From contig DATGRE010000307.1 of NCBI GenBank assembly GCA_035303885.1, positions 1-19,939 of the forward strand: 19,939 nucleotides of DNA, read 5' to 3'. Source of the stretch: Zeimonas sp035303885 (GTDB lineage: Bacteria; Pseudomonadota; Gammaproteobacteria; Burkholderiales; Burkholderiaceae_E). Positions 1 to 6,708 of this stretch are shown here, piece after piece. Numbering within the stretch: position 1 is the first letter of the stretch; every line of letters begins with the position of its first letter. The position numbers and the translations under genes were made by a program. The notes beneath the pieces were generated by a model. It worked only from the letters and a program-made list of their open reading frames with translations, was not told the origin of the DNA and did no database searches.

Positions 1-452
1 CGGGCGATGGCCGCGCGCTGCTGCATGCCGCCCGAGAGCTCGTACGGGTACTTGTCCTCGTAGCCCTTCAGGCCGACGAGCGCCAGGAGCTCGCGGCCGC
101 GTTCGCGCGCCTGTGCCATCGGCAGGCCGAGCAGCTCGGCCGGCAGCAGCACGTTGTCGAGGATGCGTCGCCACTTCAGCAGCAGCGGTGCCTGGAACAC
201 CATGCCGATGTCGCGTGCCGGATCGAACGGGTGGGTGGCGGAACCGATGCGCACTTCGCCGGCGTCGTGCGGATGCAGGCCGGCGAGGACCTTGAGCAGC
301 GTCGACTTGCCGCAGCCCGAAGGCCCCACCAGCGAGACGAGCTCGCCGGGCATCACGTCGAAGGTCGCGTCGGAGATCGCCAGGTGCTCGTTGCCGCCGC
401 TGCGATAGACCTTGCGCACGTTGGCGAGGTGGATGAAGGGCTCGACGCTCAT
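1..452 (-). CDS. ABC transporter ATP-binding protein, NitT/TauT/SsuB type (3' end outside window)
   Basis: This is the cytoplasmic ATPase of a nitrate/sulfonate/NMT1-type ABC importer. The visible 150 residues start MSVEPFIHLANVRK. They carry a Walker A motif GPSGCGKS at residues 43-50, a Q-loop in VFQAP near residue 87, and the ABC signature LSGGMQQR at 139-146. The Walker B and H-loop lie beyond the window edge, so the gene is cut, not broken. Its ATG overlaps the stop of the upstream permease as ATGA, which suggests translational coupling and fixes the start. It is the last visible gene of the leftward aldolase-permease-ATPase operon and should energise import of the ligand bound by the protein at 2529. 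The substrate cannot be read from the ATPase. Confidence 0.93.
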   Translation of the reverse strand, partial: MSVEPFIHLANVRKVYRSGGNEHLAISDATFDVMPGELVSLVGPSGCGKSTLLKVLAGLHPHDAGEVRIGSATHPFDPARDIGMVFQAPLLLKWRRILDNVLLPAELLGLPMAQARERGRELLALVGLKGYEDKYPYELSGGMQQRAAIA

Positions 453-1216
453 GCCACGCGCGCGTCCTTGGGCACGAGAAGGCGTTCGAGCAGCAGCACG
501 AGTCCGTAGAGCAGCATGCCGAGCAGCGTGATCAGGATGACCGCCATGAACATCGCCGGGGTGTCGAGCGTGACCTGCACCTGCAGCATCAGGTAGCCCA
601 GGCCCTTGTCCGAGCCGAGGAACTCGCCGACGATCGCACCGGCCACGGCGAGGATGGCGGCGACCTTCATGCCGGCGAAGATGTACGGCAGCGACCCGGG
701 AAGCTGGATCTTCGTGAACAGTTGCCAGCGGGTTCCGCGCAGCGAGCGGACGAGGTCGAGCAGCTCGGGCTCGATTTCGCGCAGCCCGCGTGCGGTGGTG
801 AGCAGGATCGGGAACACGGCGATCGAGAAGGCCATGATCGTGTTCGGGAACACGCCGTACTTGAACCAGACGATGATCAGCGGGCCGAGTGCCACCTTCG
901 GGATCATGTTCAGCGTGACGATCACCGGCAGCAGCAGCGCCTCGAGGGTCTTCGACCAGGTGAAGACGAGCGCGAGCACGACGCCGACGACGAGAGCGAG
1001 CAGGTAGCCGCCGAAGATCTCGGTGCCGGTGACGAGCGTGTTCGCCCACCAGTCGTAGTTCGGCGACAGCAGCGCCTGGAACGTCGCCTGCGGCGACGGC
1101 ATGACGAACTGCGGGACGTCGCCGACGCGCACGAAGGCGTACCAGAGGACGAGCAGCGCGAGATGCGCGAGGACGGCGAGCGAATAGCGGCCGAGGGCAG
1201 CGCCGGTCGGGTTCAT
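449..1216 (-). CDS. ABC transporter permease, SsuC/TauC-like
   Basis: This is the inner-membrane permease of the same importer, 255 residues with several hydrophobic segments, beginning near LAVLAHLALLVLWYAF. The binding-protein-dependent transport signature (EAA loop) is visible in the stretch from LLDLVRSLRG to SLPYIFAGMKVAAI, as in the SsuC/TauC family, and the length is normal. The frame stays open to 1309, but those 31 extra residues are polar and Pro/Arg-rich and would run into the upstream aldolase gene. I therefore place the start at MNPTGAAL, leaving a 61-bp gap. Its stop overlaps the ATPase start by four bases. Substrate specificity is unknown. Confidence 0.92.
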   Translation of the reverse strand: MNPTGAALGRYSLAVLAHLALLVLWYAFVRVGDVPQFVMPSPQATFQALLSPNYDWWANTLVTGTEIFGGYLLALVVGVVLALVFTWSKTLEALLLPVIVTLNMIPKVALGPLIIVWFKYGVFPNTIMAFSIAVFPILLTTARGLREIEPELLDLVRSLRGTRWQLFTKIQLPGSLPYIFAGMKVAAILAVAGAIVGEFLGSDKGLGYLMLQVQVTLDTPAMFMAVILITLLGMLLYGLVLLLERLLVPKDARVA

Positions 1217-1277
1217 CGAGCGAGTGCGGGAGCCGGGGCGATCGACCCGGCCGGAACGGCCGGACGGGCCCGAGGGT

Positions 1278-2339
1278 TCAGGACAGCCATCGTTCCAGGT
1301 TCGCGGCAACGAAGGCGTCGTCGGAGAGATCGGCGTGCTCGCGGCAGACGCGGTCGATCTCGTCCGCCTGGCCGGGCGAGAGCGTCTCCTGCGGATCGAG
1401 GCAGCGGATCGACGAGAGCAGCCCCTGGCGGCGCAGCACCTCGTGGCAGCCGGGGATGCAGCCGGCGAAATCGTGTGCGACGTCGAAGAAGGCGGCGTTG
1501 CAGTCGGTCACGCGCGAATCGAGCGCGAGCAGCTCGTCGTCGATGCGCCGCGCGGCGATCGCCGCGTGGATGCGCTCGAGCAGCTCGACCGCGCTCTTCG
1601 TCCACACACTCCAGTGACCGAGCAGGCCGCCGCGGATGCGCACGGTGACGTCCTCGCCGTCGCGGCGTACGCGGTACGGCGCGAGCAGGTCCAGCACGAT
1701 GTGGTCGTCGTTGCCCGTGTAGAGCGCGACGCGGTCTTCGGCACGCGCGGCGACCACCCCGCGCACGACGTCGAGCGTGCGGTAGCGGTCGAAGGGCGCC
1801 ATCTTGATCGCGACCGCGTTGTCGATCGCGGCGAAGCGGCGCCAGAACTCGGCGGGCAGCGCGATGCCGCCGACCGCGGTCTGCAGGTAGAAGCCGACGA
1901 GCGGGATGACGCGGGCGACGGCTTCGCAGTGCGCGACGAGCTCGTCGATCGACGCGCCCTTCATCGCGGCGAGCGACAGCAGGCCGGCGTGATAGCCGTG
2001 CGACAGCGCGATGCGCGCCTCGCCGATCGCCTGCGCGGTGCCGCCGGCCAGTCCGGCGATCATCACGAGCGGTCGCTGCGTCCATTCGCGGGCGCTGCGC
2101 GCGGCGAGCGCCAGCACGGGCTCGTACAGGCCGACGTCGCGGATCGCGAATTGCGTCGAATGCACGCCGACCGCCAGGCCGCCGGAGCCGGCATCGACGT
2201 AGTAGCGGGTGAGGGCGCGCTGGCGCGTCTCGTCCAGCCGCCCCTGCGCGTCCAGCGCCAGCGGATGCGCGGGGATGACAGTGCCGCGATGCAGCAGCGA
2301 CTGGACCTCGGCAGGAAGTTCCGAGCGGTGGAGCGTCAT
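1278..2339 (-). CDS. Dihydrodipicolinate synthase/N-acetylneuraminate lyase (DapA) superfamily protein
   Basis: This is a 353-residue predicted TIM-barrel aldolase or hydratase-lyase of the DapA superfamily. The family forms a Schiff base with a 2-oxo acid. Here the candidate lysine is K179 in VAIKMAPF, and the aligned tyrosine is Y151 in LVGFYLQTAVGG, matching the family's YN.P region. It is longer than housekeeping DapA (about 290 residues). It opens the transporter operon and is divergent from the binding protein, so I infer a catabolic rather than lysine-biosynthetic role, probably cleaving or dehydrating an intermediate of the transported compound. A second aldolase-like barrel (DUF993, 8753) lies in the same locus. 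No clear Shine-Dalgarno precedes the ATG. The exact reaction is unknown. Confidence 0.85.
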   Translation of the reverse strand: MTLHRSELPAEVQSLLHRGTVIPAHPLALDAQGRLDETRQRALTRYYVDAGSGGLAVGVHSTQFAIRDVGLYEPVLALAARSAREWTQRPLVMIAGLAGGTAQAIGEARIALSHGYHAGLLSLAAMKGASIDELVAHCEAVARVIPLVGFYLQTAVGGIALPAEFWRRFAAIDNAVAIKMAPFDRYRTLDVVRGVVAARAEDRVALYTGNDDHIVLDLLAPYRVRRDGEDVTVRIRGGLLGHWSVWTKSAVELLERIHAAIAARRIDDELLALDSRVTDCNAAFFDVAHDFAGCIPGCHEVLRRQGLLSSIRCLDPQETLSPGQADEIDRVCREHADLSDDAFVAANLERWLS

Positions 2340-2394
2340 CGCGGGAGAAATGCGGGAATGCGGGAAAGTTCCGAGGGCGGCGCGACCCCGCGCC

Positions 2395-2424
2395 TGGCAA
2401 CGCGGACCGGATTCGCGTTACACT
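2395..2424 (+). promoter_or_regulatory. Predicted sigma70 promoter for the substrate-binding protein gene
   Basis: A TACACT -10 box lies at 2419-2424. Eighteen bases upstream is a weak -35 candidate, TGGCAA, at 2395-2400. The same TACACT hexamer precedes the operator-like repeat at 6678, which supports this -10. The -35 match is poor (3/6), as expected for a regulated promoter. Confidence 0.4.
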
Positions 2425-2429
2425 GGATT

Positions 2430-2445
2430 GTAACCACCTAGTTAA
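2430..2445. promoter_or_regulatory. Operator-like inverted repeat GTAAC-N6-GTTAA between divergent transport units
   Basis: This AT-rich imperfect palindrome in a GC-rich context shares TAACCA, AG and TTAATT with the site at 6678-6693 at identical spacing. It lies downstream of the predicted -10 in both directions, so one bound repressor could block both the binding-protein gene and the aldolase-permease-ATPase operon. The regulator is not in the window. MarR- or GntR-type dimers bind repeats of this size, but the family is a guess. Confidence 0.6.
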
Positions 2446-2448
2446 TTT

Positions 2449-2477
2449 ACTCTATCGCAGCCACGCCTCAGCGTCAA
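2449..2477 (-). promoter_or_regulatory. Predicted sigma70 promoter for the leftward aldolase-transporter operon
   Basis: On the minus strand a TTGACG -35 box (2477-2472) is followed after 17 bases by TAGAGT (2454-2449), a 4/6 match to the -10 consensus. The operator-like repeat starts four bases downstream. The layout mirrors the promoter at 6647-6676. Confidence 0.45.
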
Positions 2478-2528
2478 ACCGCGCGGCGGCAGGGCTTGCA
2501 CGAACGTGACACATAAGGAGACCCGAGA

Positions 2529-3530
2529 ATGCCTGTTCGCGCGACATTCGCTGCCGTGGCCGCTGCCGCGGCGATGGCCATCGGTGCGGCGCCGGCCGCC
2601 GCGCAGACGCAGAAGCTCGATTTCGTCCTGAACTGGGTGCCGGGCGGCGATCACGCGCCGTACTACTACGCCAAGCAGTTGGGATGGTACGAGAAGGAGG
2701 GGATCGACCTGAATCTCGAGCCGGGCAAAGGCTCGGCGATCGCGACGCAGAAGGTCGGCGCGGGCGCCAACCCGATCGGGCTCGCCGACATGGCCGGCGT
2801 GCTCGTCGCGAAAGGCAAGGGCGCCGACACCGTGGCCGTCTACAACGTCTACGCGAATTCGCCGCAGGGGATGTACTGGCTGAAGAGCTCGGGCATCACC
2901 GGCGTGAAGGATTTCCCCGGCAAGAAGATCGGCAATCCCGCGGCCGACGGCGCACGCGTGATGTGGCCGGCGCTCGCGAAGGCCAACGGCGTCGACCCGA
3001 AGTCGGTCACCTGGGTGAACATCGACGCCAACGGCAAGCTCGCGGCGCTGAAGGCGAAGTCGATCGACGTCACCACCTCGTTCTACAACCTGCATCACGT
3101 CTTCCAGCGCGAGCTCGGCGACGACATGGGCTTTCTCGCCTGGCGCGACGCGGGGCTGAACCCGTACGGCAACTCGATCATCGTCAATGCGAAATTCCTC
3201 GAGGCCAATCGACCGCTGATCGACAAGTTCGTGAAGGTCACGCAGCGCGCCTTCCTCGAGTGCGTGCGCAAGCCCGAGCCGTGCGTGCAGGCGCTGGTCG
3301 ACGCCAACGGCGCGCTGAAGTTCGACAACGAGCTGCAGAACTGGAAGCTCGTCGAGGTGCTGATGAGCGACAAGTTCTCGCGTGAGGTGGCGCTGGGCAT
3401 CCACGAGGACCAGCGGATGCAGGACGACTACGAGCTCGTGCGCGAGTACATCGGCATCGACAAGCCCTTCGACGTCAAGACCGTCTACACGAACGAGTTC
3501 CTCGACCGCTCGATCAAGATGCCGAAGTGA
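2529..3530 (+). CDS. ABC transporter substrate-binding protein, NMT1/THI5-like
   Basis: This is the periplasmic ligand-binding protein of the importer, 333 residues. A short signal peptide (about residues 1-25, ending APAAA before QTQ) precedes a type II periplasmic-binding fold of the NMT1/THI5/SsuA class, shown by LNWVPGGDHAPYYYAKQLGWYEKEGIDL and the following GKGSA segment. Relatives bind thiamine-precursor pyrimidines, sulfonates, nitrate or aromatic acids, so the ligand cannot be named. A strong ribosome site, AAGGAGA, lies just upstream of the ATG and fixes the start. It is transcribed alone, divergent from its permease and ATPase, with an operator-like site between. A GC hairpin follows the stop codon. 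Confidence 0.93.
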   Translation: MPVRATFAAVAAAAAMAIGAAPAAAQTQKLDFVLNWVPGGDHAPYYYAKQLGWYEKEGIDLNLEPGKGSAIATQKVGAGANPIGLADMAGVLVAKGKGADTVAVYNVYANSPQGMYWLKSSGITGVKDFPGKKIGNPAADGARVMWPALAKANGVDPKSVTWVNIDANGKLAALKAKSIDVTTSFYNLHHVFQRELGDDMGFLAWRDAGLNPYGNSIIVNAKFLEANRPLIDKFVKVTQRAFLECVRKPEPCVQALVDANGALKFDNELQNWKLVEVLMSDKFSREVALGIHEDQRMQDDYELVREYIGIDKPFDVKTVYTNEFLDRSIKMPK

Positions 3531-3535
3531 CGCGG

Positions 3536-3554
3536 GCGGGCCGTTGCGGCCCGC
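3536..3554. terminator. GC hairpin between convergent genes
   Basis: A perfect 7-bp stem (GCGGGCC / GGCCCGC) with a 5-base loop lies five bases after the binding-protein stop and touches the stop codon of the convergent acetyltransferase gene. It could act in both directions. No T-run follows, so intrinsic termination is uncertain. Confidence 0.5.
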
Positions 3555-4508
3555 TCAGCCCAGCTCGGGGCCGGCGACGAGGAAGACCTTCGACGCGTCC
3601 CCGGGCGCCCGATCGAGCGCGTACAGCATCCGGGTGAACGGGCGCTGCAGCGCGAAACCGCGTCCGGCGAGCGCGGCGAGCAGCTCCGCCTGTGCGTCGG
3701 CGGCGTCGACGTAGACGGGCCCGTCGATCGCGGCGAGTGCCGCGTCGAGCAGCGCACAGGCGCTTGCGGCATCGTCGGCGACGAGCGGGCCCACCTGCGT
3801 CGCCTCGCGTCCGTCGCGGGCGAGCACGAAGCCGACGAGGCGGCCATCGCGCTCGGCCACGTGCGCGGCGCGTGGAACGCGCTCGGCGAGCCGGCGCAGC
3901 AGCGGGCCGCGGTCGGCGCCGAAGGTGCGGCCGTCGAGCGCGGCGATCGCCGGCCAATCGTCTTCGTTCAGCGGGCGGATCGCTGATGCGCCTGCGGTGG
4001 ATGGTGCCGCGCTACCCCCGTCGTTCGCCGCCGATGCAGCTGCGACCCCGGCCGAGGGCAGGGGCGCCGATCGATCGGCGGGCGCAGGCCGCCGATAGCG
4101 GCGAAAGCCCCAGCTGTCGATGAAGCCCTCCTGCACGTAGACCGGATGTCCGGCCGGCGTCGCGTCGAGCACGCCGCCCCTGCCGTCGCGCGCCAGTTCG
4201 GCCAGCGCGTGGCGCAGCAGGCGCGACGCGAAGCCGCGGCCGCGGTACTCGGGCAGTACGAGCACCATGCTGACCCAGGCGAAGGCGTCGCCGTAGGGCA
4301 GCACGACGATCGACGCGGCCAGTCGAGCCGGCGAGGCTCCGTCGGGGGCGCGGATGCACCAGCCGCGACCGAGCGCGAGCATCGTCCGCCAGTCGGCCTC
4401 GTTCTGGTTCCACGACGCCGCACGCGACAGCTCGAGCGCGCCCGGCAGGTCGCCCGCATCGAGCGCTTCGATCGGCGGCGTTTCGCCGTGCGCGTCAGTA
4501 CCGGCCAT
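3555..4508 (-). CDS. Two-domain GNAT family N-acetyltransferase
   Basis: This is a 317-residue predicted acetyl-CoA-dependent acetyltransferase. The N-terminal GNAT domain (about 10-140) has the motif A pyrophosphate loop PEYRGRGFA at 86-94 and the terminal strand segment YVQEGFIDSWGFRRY. An Ala/Ser/Pro-rich linker (about 141-175) leads to a second GNAT-like half (about 177-298, IRPLNEDDW to RMLYALDR) that lacks a clear RGxG loop. It resembles the YitH-type C-terminal domain often fused to GNATs. I choose ATG 4508 rather than an in-frame codon at 4559, because the upstream residues are Arg/Ala-rich and lie inside the SDR gene. It overlaps the SDR stop by 14 bases, so it is probably co-transcribed. 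The acceptor is unknown; it may detoxify or modify a pathway intermediate. Confidence 0.85.
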   Translation of the reverse strand: MAGTDAHGETPPIEALDAGDLPGALELSRAASWNQNEADWRTMLALGRGWCIRAPDGASPARLAASIVVLPYGDAFAWVSMVLVLPEYRGRGFASRLLRHALAELARDGRGGVLDATPAGHPVYVQEGFIDSWGFRRYRRPAPADRSAPLPSAGVAAASAANDGGSAAPSTAGASAIRPLNEDDWPAIAALDGRTFGADRGPLLRRLAERVPRAAHVAERDGRLVGFVLARDGREATQVGPLVADDAASACALLDAALAAIDGPVYVDAADAQAELLAALAGRGFALQRPFTRMLYALDRAPGDASKVFLVAGPELG

Positions 4509-5535
4509 CGCGCGTCTCGAAATGCGTCGGCTTGCCGTGGCTCGCGCCGCCGCGCGCAATCCAGTCGGCGGTCCAGTCGATCATCCGTTCGAGCGGCACG
4601 CGCGGCTTGCCGAACAGGCGCTGCGAGGCGGTCGTGTCCTCGAGCCAGGCGGTGCGCGCTTCGCTGCCGACGAAGCGCGGTGCGCGTCCGAAGCGCTCGC
4701 CGAATCGTTCGGCGAGCCAGCGGATGCTCGTGTGCTCGGGTCCCGTGATGTTGATCGGCGTCGTCGGCGACGTGCAGTGCGCGAGCAGGCGCAGCGACTG
4801 CTCGTTCGCGTCGCCCTGCCAGATGACGTCGGCGTAGCCCATCGTGAGGTCGAGCTCGCGCTGCTCGAACACCGCGGAAGCGACGTCGTACAGCACGCCG
4901 TAGCGCATGTCGATCGCGTACGACAGGCGAACGAGCCTGCCGGGCGTTCCCCATTTCTGCGAGCCGTACTCGAACATCCGTTCGCGGCCGACGCAGGAGT
5001 TCGCATAGTCGCCCGCCGGTGGGTTGGGCGCGACGCTCTCGTCGGCGCCGGGCCCGTCGACCGGCACGAACGGATAGACGCAGGCGGTGGAGAACGCGAC
5101 GATGCGCGCCTCGCGATACACCTCGGCGACGTTCATCGGAACGCCGACGTTCATCATCCAGGTGAGCGATGCGTTGCCCGCCGCACCGAACTTGTGCCCG
5201 GCCATGAAGACGACGTTGCGCACGCCGTCGGCGACGTTCGGCAGCCGCTCGAGGGCGGTGCGATCGAGCAGGTCGCAGGCGATGCACTCGACGCCGTGCG
5301 CCTCGAGGGAGGCGCGCGTGGCCGGATCCGAGAAGCGCGCGACGCCGATGACGCGCCGGTCGGGCGCGGCGCGCCTGGCCATGCGCGCGAGCGTCGGGCC
5401 CATCTTGCCGCCGACGCCGAGCACGAGAATGTCGCCGTCGATGCGTTCGAGGTCGGCGGCGAGAGCGGGCGTGGGCTCGCTGAGGAAGTGCTCGAGCGAC
5501 TCGACGTCGTCGAAGCGTTGCGGAAGTTCCTGCAT
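4495..5535 (-). CDS. NAD(P)-dependent epimerase/dehydratase-like extended SDR with Cys in place of the catalytic Lys
   Basis: This is a 346-residue Rossmann-fold protein of the extended SDR class. The nucleotide-binding loop is LGVGGKMG (GxxGxxG at 40-46). An acidic switch point appears in ACDLLD, and the Ser/Thr of the active site is in FSTACVYPF (about S149/T150). The usual YxxxK catalytic pair reads Y177-A-N-S-C181, so the lysine is replaced by cysteine (TGC codon). The downstream ITGPEHTS segment resembles the sugar-nucleotide epimerase NITG region. It may bind NAD without standard SDR chemistry, or use altered chemistry. ATG 5535 follows the MetE-like stop by 17 bases; the frame runs further upstream, but inside that gene. 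It is the middle gene of the leftward MetE-like/SDR/GNAT operon. Confidence 0.85.
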   Translation of the reverse strand: MQELPQRFDDVESLEHFLSEPTPALAADLERIDGDILVLGVGGKMGPTLARMARRAAPDRRVIGVARFSDPATRASLEAHGVECIACDLLDRTALERLPNVADGVRNVVFMAGHKFGAAGNASLTWMMNVGVPMNVAEVYREARIVAFSTACVYPFVPVDGPGADESVAPNPPAGDYANSCVGRERMFEYGSQKWGTPGRLVRLSYAIDMRYGVLYDVASAVFEQRELDLTMGYADVIWQGDANEQSLRLLAHCTSPTTPINITGPEHTSIRWLAERFGERFGRAPRFVGSEARTAWLEDTTASQRLFGKPRVPLERMIDWTADWIARGGASHGKPTHFETRDGRY

Positions 5536-5552
5536 CGTGTGTGCTCCGTCGG

Positions 5553-6572
5553 TCAGGCAGGGCGGCTCGGCGACGAGATTCCCTCGTACAGGTCGCGTCC
5601 CGCCACTAGCGCGCGCATCTTCGCGTCGGCCACCGAACGCGGCAGCATCCAGAAGCCGCAGTCGGGGTGCACGTAGCGCACGCGGCCTTCGCCGAGCACG
5701 CGCTCGGCGCGTTCGATCGCGCGCGCGACCGACTCGGCGCTCTCGACCTCGTTGACCTTGATGTCGACGACGCCCAGCCCGAGGCCGATGCGCGCATCGA
5801 GCCCGCGGAAGGCTTCCATTTCCTGCGGCGGCCGGTGCGCGCACTCGAGCACGACGTGATCGGCGTGCAGCGCGTTCAGGTAGTCGACGAGCCGGTCCCA
5901 CGTGCCTTTCTGCACGGTCTGCCCGCCGTAGTTGCCGAAGCACAGGTGCACGGCGGGCTTGCCGCGCACCGCGTCGAGCACGCGGTTGATCGCCGATGCG
6001 GCCCAGGGCCATTCGTCGGGGTGGCCGGGCAGGTTCGCTTCGTCGAGCTGCACGACGTCGGCGTCGAGCTGCGCGACCTGCTCGGCGAGCACGTCCGCGA
6101 TCGCGTGGGCGAGCTTCGCCGGATCGCCGTAGTGTCGATCGATCAGCGTCTTGGCGAGCATGTGCGGCCCGGTGAGCGTGAACTTGAACGGCTTGCGCGC
6201 GAGCGCTTTCGCACGTGCGCAGGCCGCCGGCAGGTCGAGCGAGCCGTGTCCGATCGGACCCTCGACGATGCCCGGCGGCCGTGTCCGGAAGCGCATGCCC
6301 GCATTCGCGCGCCAGGCGATCAGCGCGTCGAAGGACAGGCGCTGCGAGACGCCGTCGAGCGGGCGCACGAAATACTCGATCATCCCGTTCGTCTCGGGAT
6401 GGTTCAGGTCGAAACGATACAGCTCGCCGTCGCAGACGACGTCGATGCCGGCGTGCTCCTGGATGCCGATCACCACGCGGGTGGCGTCGACCAGCGCCTG
6501 CTCGGACGGCGAGGCGAGCAGCCACTGGGGAACGGGATAGGAGCCGACGACGGTGGTGGAGATGCGAGGCAT
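5553..6572 (-). CDS. Cobalamin-independent methionine synthase (MetE) C-terminal-type protein
   Basis: This 339-residue protein corresponds to the catalytic C-terminal TIM barrel of MetE, without the N-terminal half of the roughly 750-residue enzyme. The zinc ligand set is visible: H209-x-C211 (VHLCFGNYGG), E243 (VLECAHRP) and C305 (VHPDCGF). The N-terminus ISTTVVGSYP matches the family's opening TTxxGSxP. Stand-alone MetE-core proteins include archaeal methionine synthases, methylcobalamin:homocysteine enzymes and coenzyme M-utilising epoxyalkane lyases, so thiol or methyl-group activation is likely but the substrate is open. It is first in a leftward operon with the SDR and GNAT genes, divergent from the dioxygenase operon, which argues for a catabolic role. 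AAGGCGGG upstream may serve as ribosome site. Confidence 0.88.
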   Translation of the reverse strand: MPRISTTVVGSYPVPQWLLASPSEQALVDATRVVIGIQEHAGIDVVCDGELYRFDLNHPETNGMIEYFVRPLDGVSQRLSFDALIAWRANAGMRFRTRPPGIVEGPIGHGSLDLPAACARAKALARKPFKFTLTGPHMLAKTLIDRHYGDPAKLAHAIADVLAEQVAQLDADVVQLDEANLPGHPDEWPWAASAINRVLDAVRGKPAVHLCFGNYGGQTVQKGTWDRLVDYLNALHADHVVLECAHRPPQEMEAFRGLDARIGLGLGVVDIKVNEVESAESVARAIERAERVLGEGRVRYVHPDCGFWMLPRSVADAKMRALVAGRDLYEGISSPSRPA

Positions 6573-6589
6573 CGCGAAGACCCGCCTTG

Positions 6590-6605
6590 TTAACCGGATA
6601 GTGAG
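6590..6605. promoter_or_regulatory. Degenerate operator-like repeat TTAAC-N6-GTGAG before the MetE-like operon
   Basis: It has a perfect left half-site (TTAAC) and a right half matching GTTAA at 3 of 5 positions, with the same 6-base spacer as the sites at 2430 and 6678. It sits just downstream of the predicted minus-strand -10 box, so a repressor here would block the leftward operon. Confidence 0.45.
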
Positions 6606-6611
6606 AACGCG

Positions 6612-6640
6612 ATGCTATCCCGCGCCCCACGGCCCTTCAA
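6612..6640 (-). promoter_or_regulatory. Predicted sigma70 promoter for the MetE-like/SDR/GNAT operon
   Basis: On the minus strand TTGAAG (6640-6635) and TAGCAT (6617-6612) are separated by 17 bases, each a 4/6 match to consensus. The operator-like repeat begins seven bases past the -10. Confidence 0.45.
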
Positions 6641-6646
6641 GTTCAC

Positions 6647-6676
6647 TTGACGCGTCGACCGGCGGCGACCTACACT
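6647..6676 (+). promoter_or_regulatory. Predicted sigma70 promoter for the dioxygenase operon
   Basis: A TTGACG -35 box (6647-6652) and a TACACT -10 box (6671-6676) are separated by 18 bases. The best operator-like repeat starts two bases downstream, covering the expected transcription start. Confidence 0.6.
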
Positions 6677-6677
6677 A

Positions 6678-6693
6678 TTAACCAATGAGTTAA
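6678..6693. promoter_or_regulatory. Operator-like inverted repeat TTAAC-N6-GTTAA before the dioxygenase operon
   Basis: Two perfect 5-base inverted half-sites flank a 6-base spacer, immediately after a TACACT -10. It shares TAACCA and AGTTAATT with the site at 2430-2445. Its position over the transcription start is typical of repressor binding. Confidence 0.65.
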
Positions 6694-6698
6694 TTCAT

Positions 6699-6702
6699 GG
6701 AG
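6699..6702 (+). promoter_or_regulatory. Ribosome binding site deciding the dioxygenase start
   Basis: GGAG lies six bases before ATG 6709. It falls inside the first codons of an alternative ATG at 6697, which has only the operator-like repeat upstream and would leave a leader of about 14 bases. The second ATG is therefore preferred. Confidence 0.55.
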
Positions 6703-6708
6703 ACGAAG

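Noticed and set aside
1217..1309. Extension of the ABC permease to an upstream in-frame start at 1309
   Set aside because: The added residues are polar and Pro/Arg/Ser-rich, overlap the aldolase-like gene, and are unlike any permease N-terminus.
2351..2367. Short direct repeat of TGCGGGAA upstream of the DapA-superfamily gene
   Set aside because: Two copies of an 8-base GC-rich word are weak evidence, and no similar iterons occur at the other promoters.
2345..2374. Minus-strand GGAACTTT upstream of the DapA-superfamily gene as a third ECF promoter
   Set aside because: Sixteen bases after GGAAC the sequence is ATTT, not CGTT, so it lacks the -10 element shared by the two accepted sites.
2442..3404. 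A 320-codon minus-strand open frame opposite the substrate-binding protein
   Set aside because: It is antisense to a well-supported gene, has low-complexity composition and has no family motifs.
4495..6630. Apparent 711-codon frame fusing upstream sequence to the SDR
   Set aside because: The first half is a shadow frame of the MetE-like gene. The SDR has its own ATG at 5535 in the short gap after that gene, so there is no real fusion.
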